Under the pieces are notes generated by a model. It worked only from the letters and a program-made list of their open reading frames with translations. It searched no databases and was not told the DNA's origin. From Escarpia spicata (lineage: Eukaryota > Annelida > Polychaeta > Sabellida > Siboglinidae), in NCBI GenBank assembly GCA_963995525.1, contig OZ023206.1:30252021-30316020 (forward strand): a stretch of 64,000 bases of DNA, in the 5' to 3' direction. The position numbers and the translations under genes were made by a program. Shown here one piece after another: positions 10,320 to 22,300 of the stretch (its first letter is position 1; every line of letters begins with the position of its first letter).

Positions 10320-11120
10320 AGAGGAATGTCAGCAATGCATAGCAGGTTGGTGATTTGGCGGTTGTGGTAGAATTACAAATATTCTGGCGGCAAACTTTGA
10401 TGACGATCGACGTACCACGTATATATACTTACCTTATACAAATTGGTCATTCACATAAATTGGACATACCGGAAATCACTTTTAGATCTCACCGCTAGAG
10501 GAATCACAAGGCTATTTGAATAGGGGTACGCGAGAGTTGGCAATGTAAATAGGTCAAAATCGCAAAAATTTAAAAGAAATGACGTTTATTAAAGTATGTG
10601 ATTATATATTCAGAAATATAATACAACATATACAGCATGCATGATGTGTATACGCGTATAACAGCGTCTTTCTATGCTTACGTGATAATTATTCGTTAAT
10701 CGGCTGGTGCGCTTTATCGTATTAAGCCACGTGATAAAACATTACCTTTTATGGAATATCTATGGTACGCCTGTCTTGTCATAAAGGCTGGAGTAATAGT
10801 AACGAGTTGCTAAACATGTGAAATAAATATAATATATTAATATTATTTACGCACTACCAAACCCTGTTGTGTGGCAAGTAGTCAGGAAGAGTAGTGTTTC
10901 AGTATTTATTCAAAATAAATGTTCAAAATATTAAGCTGAAATATAAGATTGTGAACACTGCATATGAAAAGCAAACATTGTCAATGCTGGTGTCATCAAT
11001 TTACCATTAAACGTTCTTTTAAACAAACCTCCTTGTCGTCATTAAATAACTTACATTTGCTCAAACATTCATCAGAAGTTAGCATCAAATATGTTCAGTG
11101 AATTCTACTATATACAATAA
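10320..11120. other. AT-rich interior, nothing identified
   Basis: Part of the CACTA-like element between the left end and the MITE. There are no open frames of interest, no repeats beyond short AT runs, and no RNA gene seen. Confidence 0.4.
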
Positions 11121-11410
11121 GAGGGGGTGCAGGGGGGTCCTGTATCACAATGAAAATATTTGGGTTTTCACATTTCACACTGAAAAAAAACATTTCTTGT
11201 TTCACGAAGAGATCGACATTTTTAGTCACCTGTCGTCAATTTCACGAAGAATGTGATACCTCAATCACGGTTCACAAGGGAAATATATTTTAAATCACGC
11301 TTCACGCTGTTGCACCTGATCACGAATCGCAGGGATAAAAAGAGCTTTCACGTTTCAAGAGGAAATCTTTTGTTAATCACGGATCACGAAAATACCCCCT
11401 GCACCCCCTC
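11121..11410. mobile_element. 290-bp MITE with G-rich terminal inverted repeats
   Basis: The termini GAGGGGGTGCAGGGGG and the inverted complement at 11395-11410 bound a 290-bp non-coding element. CAATAA occurs directly on both sides (11115-11120 and 11411-11416) as a target duplication. The interior is full of TTCACG/ATCACG motifs in both orientations. Confidence 0.75.
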
Positions 11411-11878
11411 CAATAATAACGCCAGGAAAGCTAACCATGAACAACAACGCCATGCAGCGGGCGCCAGCGGTCCCGTGACGTAATTAATCCAGTTTTTGCC
11501 GGTACGGCTTGCCTTAACAGCCATGACCAATTTGTATAATAGCGTCGATTCGTAGAGCGTGCTTATCTGATTTTACAAATGTAAGTATTTCCCTTAAAAC
11601 AAAATTTTTAACAAATTGTTTGCACAGTATTGATTAAACAACGGCTAGTAATTTAGAATATTGAAACTGTTCGTAAAGATTTGATTTGTTTTTTGTGCAA
11701 AACGTCATTTTCTGTTAACTATGACCAATTCATGTAACACCAGTATACACATGCTGACAGTGAAAATCTATTTGATTTGAGGTTTCTTTTTATACTAAAT
11801 TATAGCAATTATCATATAGACGTTGTATTTCATAACAGGTACCACAATAGCAACTTATACGCATTACATTTTAATTGA
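11411..11878. other. AT-rich spacer, nothing identified
   Basis: Sequence between the MITE and the first recognisable Harbinger homology. No gene or repeat identified. Confidence 0.4.
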
Positions 11879-11978
11879 GTTGCAAGACACTTTAGTGTTA
11901 GCTGAACGATAAAGCGGATTACCACGTTTTCAGGGCAAATCTTCCCACGGTTCATTTCATCACGGCGGACACAAACCA

Positions 11979-12308
11979 GATTCAAAATAGAAAAGATAAT
12001 TTTGTTCACGACAAAATAATGGCCGTCATACAGGTGTATGGCAGGAGCAAAGACACACTCCAAGGGCGGTTCAAGTCGACGCTGTCCAACCGCGACAAGA
12101 AGGTGGCATGGGACATGGTTGCATTGGAAGTTAACGCCGTTTCCAAGTCGCACCGCAGTGTCGACGAGTTGAGAAACTTTCCAGCGATGCGAGGGCAGAC
12201 CTGGCAAGACGGAAACACCCAGGGACAGGTGGTGGACCGCGTCGCAAAGACGGATTATACACATATCTTATCGCCGACATCTTCGGAGAGGAATTGGCCC
12301 TTATAGAC
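11979..12308 (+). pseudogene. Myb/SANT-like (NAIF1-type) DNA-binding protein remnant of Harbinger
   Basis: PIF/Harbinger transposons encode a Myb/SANT-like partner that helps the transposase enter the nucleus and bind ends. Here the helix-rich block VYGRSKDTLQGRFKSTLSN is readable from about 12028 with the following NRDKKVAWDM segment, but the frame is lost around 12160-12185, where a deletion relative to the copy at 26102 removes the KKKWQKL segment. The rest continues in other frames to about 12308. Not functional. Confidence 0.75.
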
Positions 12309-12732
12309 GGAATAGAAGACGGCATAGATGTAGGCGACAACGGCCTGTTCGCAGATTTGCAAATGTAATTTCTTTAGTTGTGCTTAATTTCACAATACCC
12401 TTTAAAATAAGCCGCAATTGCTTTGTGAGTTGTGAAACTGCGTTAGTCGGGCACAATTAACAAGGTTGTACACGCATCCACCGTAATTAAATCAATTTAG
12501 ACTGTCCTTGGTATTGTTACTTATGTAATGTTGCACCACTATTAACTAACAGTGACAGCTGCGAATCTCGAATCTGAATATTTCGTTGAACAATCAATCC
12601 TGATAATTACACAACGTTTGATCTGTCTGTGGAGGAAACAAAAGAGAAAAGGGAGACAGAAAAGAGAAAAAAACATTAATAGATGAGCTCGGTTTATAAC
12701 ATCAGTAGTGTGTCACTGTTTTTGATCTTGTG

Positions 12733-12829
12733 TCATCAGTGTATACACGTCTCGTGTCATCAGTGTATACACGTCTCGTGTCATCAGTGTATACACGTCT
12801 CGTGTCATCAGTGTATACACGTCTCGGGA
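12733..12829. repeat. 24-bp tandem repeat, four copies, inside Harbinger copy 1
   Basis: Unit GTGTCATCAGTGTATACACG plus TCTC repeats four times here but only twice at 26886-26933 in the second Harbinger copy: a copy-number difference between paralogues. The unit contains a GTATAC palindrome. Confidence 0.85.
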
Positions 12830-13089
12830 TGTTCCTATGCCCAGGCTTTGGAGTTACTCAACACGACATCAATGTAATGATTATGTTCCAGAGTCATTGG
12901 TGCAGCAGAACAACTCCCTGCAGATTGCCGACGCTGTTCCTGTCACTCCAATCAGGGGTGAGAACGTCGATGGTAAGATGACATACATAACTTTTTATTT
13001 GAGGTACAAAACATATAGGACCTAATGACCCTAACTTGGGCGGAATTTGGACTTAGGTGTGTGTCATGCAACCGGCCACAGGGAAACAT

Positions 13090-14400
13090 ACACGTTGTGT
13101 GTGTGACAATGCTAGTGGTGTACACTGTTTGTTTGATCAACAACATCACGCTACTAGTAGTGCAGATGATGCAATTCTCAATGAACCGGTGTGTAACGTG
13201 TTGCATGAGGCTAGTGGAAGTGGCACTCAGCCTCAGGAAGAGTATGACAATGATGCAACAGTCTTGGACAGTGACACAATTAGTGATAGGATGTATGGCA
13301 GTGATGATGAAGTCAGTGATGCTAAAAGACTTGCAGACAAGTTGTCTGATTGGGCTTCAACATTTTCAATTCCGTTGAAAGCTTTAATATGCCTGTTGGG
13401 AATTTTGATTTATTTCCAAAGTTTGCCGAAAGATGCTCGATCACTTTTGCATACTCCAAGAACTGTTTCCGTGCAAAGTGTGGCGGTGGGGAATACCACC
13501 ATTTTGGCATTTTATCTGGCATATTGTCACAGTTAAAATCCCAACGATGCAACATCACACCACAATGCATTTTGCTGCAGCTAAATTTTGATGGTCTGCC
13601 TCTGTTTAAGCGCACTAATTTGCAGTTTTGGCCAATACTTGGAATGGTAGAAAACATGCCATTTAAGAACCCGTTTGTCATTGGCTTAGTCTGTGGTATA
13701 AAAAAGCCAACTGATGTTTGAGAGTTTGTGAAGGAATTTACATCCGAGATGACCATTTTGGAAAGAGATGGTTTTTCCTTCCAACAGCAGCATTATTCAG
13801 TCAAAATATCGGCTGTAACATGTGATGTCCCAGCGAGATCTTTCATTAAAAAGTCAAAGGACATTCGGGGTATCACGGTTGTGAGAATGCATGCAGCCAG
13901 GTGTGTATCTGAACAAAATGACATTTCCTGAAGTCAATACCACAATCCGCAGATATGCACAGTTTGATGAGATGGCAGATGAAGATCACCTTCTCAGTTC
14001 CCCTACATTACGTGGCCTCTCCATTGGTATGGTCAGTCAATTTCCGTTAGACTATAATATTATGCATCTAGTTTGCTTGGGGGGGGGGGTCACTCGTCGT
14101 TTGATTCTGTTGTGGTCGATGGGAAGAATTGGCTATAAGGTGATGTGCCAGATCAGTGATTCACTGACGAGTCTGGCAGCTTATGTGCCTCGTGAGTTTG
14201 CAAGAAAGCCCAGATCACTGACAGAAGTGAAAAGGTAGAAAGCAACAAAGTTTCGACAATTTCTGTTGTACACAGGACCTGTTGTGTTATGTCACAAACT
14301 GTCTGATGCAATGTACAAAAACTTTTTGTTGCTCTTTACAGGCATTTTCATTTTAGTCAGCCCCACCCTTTGTAGTGGATATAGAGAATTTGCCAACGAT
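13090..14400 (+). pseudogene. Decayed CACTA/EnSpm-like (TNP2-type) transposase
   Basis: Reading across several frames gives a continuous protein-like sequence: LADKLSDWASTFSIP near 13336, GGGEYHHFGILSGILSQ near 13480-13530, LNFDGLPLFKRTNLQFWPIL near 13585-13640, NPFVIGLVCG near 13670, then SPTLRGLSIGMVSQFPLDY near 14000-14055 and VPREFARKPRSLTEVKR to 14238. The DGLPLF..QFWPIL block resembles the transposase of plant TNP2/CACTA elements and related animal transposons. Frame switches, an in-frame TGA at 13719, a G-run frameshift near 14082 and the stop at 14238 show decay. A related fragment lies at 63320-64000. Confidence 0.65.
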
Positions 14401-14583
14401 ATCCTGTAATGGTAATTTTTTGTTATACATACACTGCTGTATTGTATACATCTAATATTACACAGTATTACCGTTCATTTGGCTCTACTAAATTAAATAA
14501 TTATTTTTATTTTACACTTTTAAATGTATTTCAAATAAAATGTATACTTTCTGTCATAACTGCTGTGTTGATGTCATATTTTA

Positions 14584-15582
14584 AGGTTGGTGGTTGGGGC
14601 AGTGTTTCCAAATGGTTGGGGAACCATTGGCAAATGGTTGTGGCATCGTTGGCAAATGGTTGGCATATGTGACCCATCTTAACAAAATGAGTCGGATGTC
14701 GGCAAATCTGATTTTCCGTAAATGCCGTTTATGTGAACAAATCGTGAATCCATCGATTTCCCCTGAAAATTATTCTTTGGTATTCGTTTTATCAATTGCT
14801 ACTCTAGCTACCCACTAATTAACTCAGTTTTGTGTATTTTTAAGCGATTTTTGTAGAGCTGTGCAGTGTTCCGCTCAATTTCCTTAAAATAATGCCGAAA
14901 ATACCAGTAATAGCGCGCGTTCGCAACTGCTAATTTTGGGACGCTCCTAACATATGGGATATCACCACAACGCTTGACGCGTCATCTTCCCATATATGGG
15001 CATACACATGCTAATAACTACATGCTGTGACCTCCAGAGAGCTTGGAAGACGGTAACTAAGGTACACTTCATGAAACATAACGAATAATTTGCATCACCT
15101 TTGACCGCCGTTTTCTGGGTTTGAAGGTTTCTACCCCACATGAGTTTGTTAAACCAGAACTTTAGTTAGAATTACATGATACATCAGGTGAGAGCAGAGA
15201 TTCTGCTCTTTCCAATGCTTCTAATAACTCAATATTAAACATTTCTGACATGCGACTCATTTTGTTAAGATGGGTCATATATGGTTGGGGCAATGTTGGC
15301 AAATGGCTAGGGCAATGTTGGTTAATGGTTGGCATATGGTTGGGGTAATGTTGGTTGATGGTTGGGATAACATTGGTTGATGGTTGAGGCAACGCTTGTT
15401 GATGGTTGGGGTAACGTTGACAATGTCTGCCATTGATGTTGGCCCAACGTAATGTTGCCATGTTGTGGCAACGTCTAACCAACGAGCAAAGTTCCATTGC
15501 ACCAACCAAAATTTACAACATTGCACCAACGTTGCGCCAATGGTTGGCACATGGTTGGGTGACAGTTGCTGTGCTAGCTGGG
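14584..15582. repeat. Subterminal repeats of the CACTA-like element
   Basis: Degenerate units of TTGGCAAATGGTTGGCATAT / GGTTGGGGCAATG repeat at 14584-14666 and 15279-15560, on either side of an inserted foldback element. Arrays of short subterminal repeats are typical of CACTA-type elements and serve as transposase-binding sites. Confidence 0.6.
14667..15278. mobile_element. Foldback/MITE-like insertion with about 31-bp inverted ends
   Basis: TGACCCATCTTAACAAAATG plus AGTCG at 14669-14693 has its inverted complement at 15251-15276. Outside sequences on both sides are the GGCATAT/ATATGG subterminal repeat, so the element appears to have inserted into that repeat with an ATAT-type duplication. 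The interior is AT-rich with no ORF. Confidence 0.6.
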
Positions 15583-15735
15583 ATGATACTTTTGATTACC
15601 GGTACATAACTATTGCGTTTATGGGGTAAGTTGATCGAAAACTTCCATGGTTTTGATTATGATGCATCATAGCTATAAGCGAGTGTCATAAATTGTAATC
15701 TAGATCACTACAGCATCACTTGTAATCTGGATCGT

Positions 15736-16080
15736 TTACTTGATAATTGTTTAAACACACAGGAGCTGTGCACAAAAACGTCTTGAATGCCAAGGCAACA
15801 GACAAAGAGGTGGAGCAGGAGGTGAAGATGGAGAGCGACGTCGGCCGGAAGGAGAGAGAAGAGAGGAAGCGAACCGCAGTAATCGCTGGGCCATGAAGGC
15901 CACACACGGAAACTATATATAGGACTGGTTTCTTTATTCAATACTGCCATTTTTATTATTTCTATTTGGTGGGTCTCCCACCCATGTGTGGTTGGTCCCC
16001 TCATAATAAATTCAGCTTTATATAAAGCTTTTACACAAAAATACACTTGTCTTGTGTTACTATGCAAACTAGCCATGATT
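15736..16080 (+). repeat. Partial 3' copy of the recurrent unidentified gene
   Basis: Homologous to 31815-32200 and 46405-46770: the tract TTTAAACACACAG followed by a GAG-rich, Lys/Arg/Glu-coding segment and then AATAAA-containing 3' sequence (16002). Relative to the others an 18-bp in-frame deletion occurs near 15830. The upstream part of the gene is missing; homology starts abruptly at about 15736. Confidence 0.7.
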
Positions 16081-16194
16081 TATAGTCAGTCCGTTCAGTA
16101 GGTATATCATAAAACGTCACACTTAAAATATTCTTTCCTTGTGTTTATATCAAGTGAAAACAGTTGTATGCACATATACTAAGAATGGCCAATA

Positions 16195-16389
16195 AGAAAT
16201 TGAATGTTAAATGAACGTTAAAGTAACGTTTCTGTAACAGTTACATTAATATTAGTTTAACATTACACTTTGGTTAGAAATGACAGTCCCATTCAACATT
16301 TAAACTAACATTTCTGCAACGGCTACATTAACGTTAGTTTAACATTTCGTTTTGGTTAGAAATCTGGGTGACGGTTGCTGTGCTAGCTG
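16195..16389. repeat. Subterminal TTAACGTTACATT-type repeats and transposon end
   Basis: Repeats of the kind AACATTTCGTTTTGGTTAGAAA run into GGTTGCTGTGCTAGCTGGG at 16369-16387, the same end sequence as the CACTA-like element's right end at 15564-15582. Related repeats follow the gene copies at 32330-32590 and 46925-47035, so all three probably belong to one transposon family. Confidence 0.55.
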
Positions 16390-17063
16390 GGTAAGTATTA
16401 CGTATGTAGACTTTATAAACTAGTTTACTTACAACTATAGTGTCACTTTACTAGTTTGCGTTGATTTATACATTGGAATGTATAGATTAAAAGTAACACA
16501 CTTGTACAGTGCAGGGAATAAGATGACTATACCTGGAGTGAAGGTGTACATCTACATGTATTCTCTAGTACGAGTTGTGTTTGAAAGTGTGCCATACAAT
16601 GTGTACATGTATGGAGTGTTATACCTGAAAGGGTTATGCACAATGTATAACACTGACTTACTTGTGTTTGTGTGTTGTTGTAGGGTTTTTTATTCTTTTG
16701 TAATTTTATGTCTGAATAATAAGTTACATCATCCCGATATGGCGTTGTCATAAATGCCAGAACCCAAAGCTTAATTGTCACAGAAGTCTGTGGGAGAGGT
16801 CTTGTGACACTTACATTTTAGGCCATCTGGTTTTGAGGCCCCATACAGACAGCCTTTCTTCAGAAGGTCACAGCAAGTTCACTGGCACCCTGCCAAGAGT
16901 CATTGGCCCCAACAGCTGGGTAAAAGTGATATAACTTGGGTCAACCTCTGTCTTTAGACCTTATTTCAATCGTATAAATAAGGGAAATTTTGAGATGATC
17001 TGGGCGTTTTATTGGGGGACACTATCGACAGAGGATTGTTCCTGTCGAACCACAGCCTCAGAG

Positions 17064-18427
17064 TGTAACACACCTGCAGTGGCTAATTGAGTTAATTACT
17101 ATTATTATTAGTTATCAGAGAAAGACTAGAACAGAAAATCCAGGTTCGCATTATATAAAAGAATGCTGCACAAAGCTAGCATATGGTCGTCAACACTGTG
17201 GGCGCGTTTCTAAACCAACAAGGTTTGAACAGATTTGTTCGTTTTCGCATCCGTAGGCGTAGTTCTTGGTGTCTACCGAACAGGATGTAGTTGACCGTTA
17301 AGAGGTCATGACCGGAATTTGGTACAGACACTGGCCTGACCTTAGATTCACTTCGTGACCATGTCCTGGTTTTATGATCGAACCGGAAAGACTGAAATTA
17401 TGCAAATAAATGTAGACCCCTCACGTGAGTGAGCACCCTCGTCCCCATAGTATGACGACATAAAAACACCATGCGTAGAGCCATCATTCTACAAATGTCA
17501 TACTATGCATTTCGATCCCTTATGGTTTAAAGACAGTTCCCAGATTTGGCTTGCGGCCAAGCCAGCTTGTTTAAAAGGGAACTATGTTTGGAATTATGGG
17601 GACGGCGGAAATTGAAACACACGCGAGGAGACACGGTGACACTCTCCACAGGAAACTATGAAATTGTTTCCAACAGTTTACACTTCTCAAAATGTTGGCA
17701 AATATAAACCACGATGGTTTATATTTTGCTTTATCTTTCGATCTACAAAAACACGGACACCTTTAAATGTAAAATAGAGTTGAACTGCCGGCGCACATGA
17801 ATGTGTAAACGTTATACGGACATCGTTTCTGAAATTTCTACTGATGAATAAAACATATATATTCGTGACGAACCTGGAACGCTTGTTTACACCCTTAGCT
17901 GTGAGGGGACAATGCAACATCAAAGCACGATGATGCACACGGCTTGGCGAGCGACATACCCGAGGTAAGGCTCCAGTCTTCTTAAGCCATTTGCGTACCG
18001 CCCAACTGAAGGAAGGAAGACGGAGGGGACAACAACCTTACAAGAGCGCCCTTTAAGCAGGGTCTCGCAGTGTCTACACCATTTTGGTGAGTAATTAGGT
18101 TGCTTTATAAGCTGCCGCCGTTGGCCTTATCTTTCCAACACTTATCATATAAATCTATGTTATATTGGGAGTAATTCGGTTGCTTTACCAGCCGCCACCA
18201 ATCGGACTTATTGTCCGGCACACACACACAGCACACACACACACACACACTGTAGGGTAGCGTTCTGGGGTTCATAGCAGTTACACTGTATATCATGTAG
18301 ACTGGTTGTACTTATAGCCTATTTCTTTCTGTAATAAACTGTTCAAACGTATATTTGTATTATCATTAGTATGACTGAGTGAGTGAGCATGTGCCCGATT
18401 GCTTCCATGCCGACCACTCGCTACAAT
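17064..18427 (+). repeat. LTR-like block, gypsy family A copy 1
   Basis: Begins TGTAACA..CTGCAGTGGC and ends CGCTACA before a primer-site-like ATTGGCGGAGTGG. It contains TATATAAAAGAA at about 17152 and AATAAA near 17846 and 18332. The starting sequence is shared with the independent LTR at 49273, which fixes the 5' boundary. A CA microsatellite (18217-18250) and an internal duplicated segment with GGTTGCTTTA lie in the 3' third. The 3' boundary is less certain. Confidence 0.55.
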
Positions 18428-18710
18428 TGGCGGAGTGGAATTTCAATTTAGATATACCTTACCGTATTCCTCTACGATTCGTAGTAACAGTTTCGGATAT
18501 TCTATTTTGGACATCCTATTTAAAAAGAACACACACGGGCTACGTTTACTCACTTCAGATAGAATAAAGCAAGACAGATTACTGAGAAGTTAATTCTCTG
18601 GTGGCAGCAAAATATTGGCTAAATGTGAACACATGGTGATAATTCCTCAGTGATTATGTTTATTTTTGGTACACTGAGCAGACTTTGGGTCAAGACAGCA
18701 AGGTTCTGTT

Positions 18711-18731
18711 ATGATTCCTCCCTATGGAGTG
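18711..18731 (+). pseudogene. Start of gypsy A gag, split by Polinton B
   Basis: The ATG at 18711 and six further codons match the start of the gag-like frame at 30444. The frame is cut by the 6.9-kb element and continues at 25643 to about 25854 with the same residues as the uninterrupted copy (YSSYQTP..GVDSLLSGQET). Truncated after about 75 residues. Confidence 0.7.
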
Positions 18732-18976
18732 AGTAGTATATAGATTACACACAGCCTAGCCCCGCCCCTTTTTAGACCTAAGTACGTGCATAAAAAACGT
18801 CCTTATCAAAATCGGGAACCTAGTTATAAAAAAAAGATCAAAGGGTTTTGTGTAACCCGAGAGAAATCGGGAACCTAGTTATAAAAAACGTGATTGATGG
18901 CCTGTCACTTATGAATGACAAAGCGCCATCTAGCGATTAATAACAGCGTCCCTAGTTACGTGATAACGCCATCTCG
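18732..18976 (+). repeat. Left terminal inverted repeat of Polinton B
   Basis: About 245 bp matching the complement of 25309-25636. It contains two copies of ATCGGGAACCTAGTTATAAA and one copy of the unit CGTCCCTAGTTACGTGATAA with CGCCATCT, which is present three times in the right repeat. Confidence 0.85.
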
Positions 18977-19039
18977 CCAACACCGCCGGAAGTGATACAA
19001 CGTCAAGTCATCGCGACGGGTCGGGGTCAGTTGGCCTTC

Positions 19040-19244
19040 CGCTATGAGCGGCACGCGATGTCCCCCCTCGCCGAACACCTCAGTGAGATGATTCTGGAGA
19101 TGGCGCGCGATCGATGCGGCGCTGTATCTGGTCCAGTTCGTTTCGGACTGGCTGCTAGGCACGGACTGGCGCGACTACATCAACCGCGCTCTGCTGGAGT
19201 CGACCGTCCATACGTACATTCAGCGCAGGAGCGGACTCGAATAG
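19040..19244 (+). pseudogene. C-terminal remnant of a Polinton gene shared with element C
   Basis: One frame reads SEMILEMARDRCGA (about 19083-19124); after a frame slip another reads VQFVSDWLLGTDWRDYINRA and on to a TAG at 19242-19244. Both parts line up with the end of the protein at 38645-39463 (RMILNVHDRC... and VPTWLLETDWLNGIYN...). The 3' flank is also shared: both copies continue GACGCTTAATAAAACGTTGA (19320-19340; 39695-39715). Function unknown; frameshifted. Confidence 0.6.
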
Positions 19245-19361
19245 AACATTATGCTTGCTTTGTTTGCTATAACATTGGTTAAAAATAAAAGCCGTTGTTT
19301 TGAATGTTGTACTACGATGGCGACGCTTAATAAAACGTTGAAAATGTACTTTCCGTTCGAC

Positions 19362-22300
19362 AGTCCCACACAGCTCCCCGAAAGTGCCACACAATTTCCT
19401 GACAGTCCCACACAGCTCCTTGACAGTCACACACAGCTCCCCGGCAGTACGTCTAGCTTGTTACATGTTTGCCTTCCGTACATGGTCTAGCTTGTTACAC
19501 GTCTGCCTTCCATACATGTACTAGCTTTTTTACTTATTTGCTATCCATACATGGTCTAGCTTGTTACATGTTTGCCTTCCATACACGGACTAGCTTGTTA
19601 CATGTTTACCTTCCATACACGGTCTGGCTTGTTACATGTGTGCCTTTCATACATGGTCTAGCCTGTTACATGTCTGCCTTCCGTACATGGACTAGCTTGT
19701 TACATGTTGGCCTTCCGTACATGGGCTAGCTTGTTACATGTTTGCCTTACGTACATGGACTAGCTTGTTACATGTGTGCCTTCCATACACGAACAAGCTT
19801 GTTACATGTTTGCCTTACGTACATGGACTAACTTGTTACATGTTTGCCTTCCATACACGGACTAGCTTGTTACATGTTTGCCTTACATACATGGACTAGC
19901 TTGTTACATGTTTGCCTTCCATACATGGTCTAGCTTGTTACAGGTCTGCCTTTCATACATGGTCTAGCTTGATACATGTTTCCCTTCCGTACATGGACTA
20001 GCTTGTTACATGTTTACCTTCCATACACGGACTAGCTTGTTACATGTTTACCTTCCATACACGGACTAGCTTGTTACATGTTTGCCTTCCATACACGGAC
20101 TAGCTTGTTACATGTTTCCCTTCCATACATGGTCTAACTTGTGACATGTTTGCCTTCCATACATGGTCTAGCTTGTTACATGTTTGCCTTCCATACATGA
20201 TCTAGCTTGTTACATGTCTACCTTCCATATATGGTCTAGCTTGTTACATGTCTGCCTTCCGTACATGGACTAGATTTCCTGACAGTCCCACACAGCTTCC
20301 GACAGTCACACGCAGTTCCCTGACAGTCCCACACAGCTCCATGACAGTTCCACACAGTTTCCGACAGTCCCACACAGCTTCCCGACAGTCCCACACAGCT
20401 CCATGACATTTATTTTATTTAGGTCTTATTATTTAGCAATAGACCGGTAAGTTGCCTTTTACACGAGTCCTATTAATTATCTTTATTAATTAATAAGAAC
20501 CTCATTAGTCATGTTTTGATTTAATTTGGGAACCTCCTCATTAGTCACAGCGATAGAGCGGTAGGTTCTGGCAGTCCCACACAGCTCCATGACAGTCCCA
20601 CACAGTTTCCGACAGTCCCACACAGCTCCATAACAGTATTACACAGCTTCCTGACAGTCCCACACAGTTCCTGGCAGTCCCACACAGCTCCCCGACAGTC
20701 ACACGCAGTTCCCTGACAGTCCCACACAGCTCCCTGACAGTCCCACACAGTTTCCGACAGACCCACACAGCTTCCCGACAGTCTCATACAGCTTCCGACA
20801 GTCCCACACAGCTCCATGACATTTATTTTATTTAGGTCTTATTATTTAGCAATAGACCGGTAAGTTGCCTTTTACACGAGTCCTATTAATTATCTTTATT
20901 AATTAATAAGAACCTCAATAGTCATGTTTTGATTTAATTCGGGAACCTCCTCATTAGTCACAGCGATAGAGCGGTAGGTTCTGGCAGTCCCACACAGCTC
21001 CATGACAGTCCCACACAGTTTCCGACAGTCCCACACAGCTTCCCGACAGTCTCATACAGCTTCCGACAGTCACACGCAGTTCCCTGACAGTCCCACACAG
21101 TTACCCGACAGTCACACAAAACTCCCGACAGTCCCACACAGCTCCATGACAGTCCCACGCAGTTCTTGGCAGTCCCACACAGCTTCCCGACAGTCCCACA
21201 CAGCTCCCTGGCTACATGTCTCCCTTCCATACATGGTCTAACTTGTGACATGTTTGCCTTCCATACATGGTCTAGCTTGTTACATGTTTGCCTTCCATAC
21301 ACGGACTAGGTTGTTACATATTTGCCTTCCATACATGAACTAGCTTGTTACATGTATGCCTTCCATATATGGTCTAGCTTGTTACATGTTTGCCTTTCAT
21401 ACATGGCCTAGCCTGTTACATGTATGCCTTCCGTACATGGACTAGGTTGTTACAGCTCCCTGACAGTCCCACACAGTTCCCTGACAGTCCCACACAGTTA
21501 CCCGACAGTCACACAAAACTCCTGACAGTCCCACACAGCTCCATAACAGTATAACACAGCTTCCTGACAGTCCCACACAGTTCCTGGCAGTCCCACACAG
21601 CTCCATGACAGTCCCACACAGTTCCCCGACAGTCACACACAGCTTCCCGACAGTCCCACACAGCTCCCTGAAAGTATCACACAATTCCCTGACAGTCCCA
21701 CACAGCTCCCTGACAGTCACACACAGCTCCCCGGCAGTACCACACAATTCCCTGACAGTCCCACACAGCTCTCTGACAGTCCCACACAGCTCCTGACAGT
21801 CCCACACAGTTCCCTTACAGTCCCACACAACTCTTGACAGTCAAACACAGCTCCCTGACAGTCCCACACAGTTCCGGTCAGTCCCACACAGCTCCCTGAC
21901 AGTCCCACACAGCTCCCCGACAGTCACACGCAGTTCCCTGACAGTCCCACACAGTTACCCGACAGTCACACAAAACCCCTGACAGTCCCACACAGCTCCA
22001 TAACAGTATTACACAGTTACCCGACAGTCCCACGCAGCTCCATGACAGTCCCACACAGTTCCCTGACAGTCACACGCAGTTCCCTGACAGTCCCACACAG
22101 TTACCCGACAGTCACACAAAACTCCTGACAGTCCCACACAGCTCCATAACAGTATTACACAGTTACCCGACAGTCCCACACAGCTCCATGACAGTCCCAC
22201 ACAGTTCCCGACAGTCCCACACAGCTTCCCGACAGTCCCACACAGCTCCCTACCACACAATTCCCTGACAGTCCCACACAGTTCCGGTCAGTCCCACACA

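Larger units (their letters stand above)
11879..13078 (+). mobile_element. PIF/Harbinger derivative, copy 1 (internally deleted)
   Basis: Shares long homology with the element at 25895-28013: the Myb-like gene, its 3' flank, and the right terminal sequence ending GCAACCGGCCA at 13078 followed by CAG. Compared with that copy, the reverse-strand transposase is missing: homology jumps near 13018 from the sequence matching about 27130 straight to the sequence matching about 27957. The left end has diverged beyond recognition, so the left boundary is approximate. Non-autonomous. Confidence 0.75.
10001..15582 (+). mobile_element. CACTA/EnSpm-like DNA transposon with nested insertions
   Basis: The left end begins CTCAGCTAGCACAAC and the right end is its approximate inverted complement, finishing TGTGCTAGCTGGG. 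The 3-bp sequence ATG flanks both sides (9998-10000 and 15583-15585), consistent with the short target duplications of this superfamily. The interior has a decayed transposase (13090-14400) and, near the right end, subterminal repeats of the type TTGGCATATGGTTGGGG. A MITE, a Harbinger derivative and a foldback element have inserted within it. Superfamily assignment rests on transposase appearance and end structure. Confidence 0.6.
16390..18731 (+). mobile_element. Ty3/gypsy family A copy 1, left part (interrupted)
   Basis: Paralogous to 28126-30464. It contains a region upstream of the LTR (16390-17063), an LTR-like block, a leader and the first codons of gag, and resumes after the 6.9-kb insertion at 25637-25857. 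The 91-codon frame at 16478-16753, nearly identical in the other copy, lies in this block and has no recognisable product. Confidence 0.65.

Noticed and set aside
16478..16753. 91-codon frame nearly identical to 28211-28486
   Set aside because: Conservation follows from the two loci being recent copies of the same gypsy region; composition is unlike a real protein and no family is recognised.
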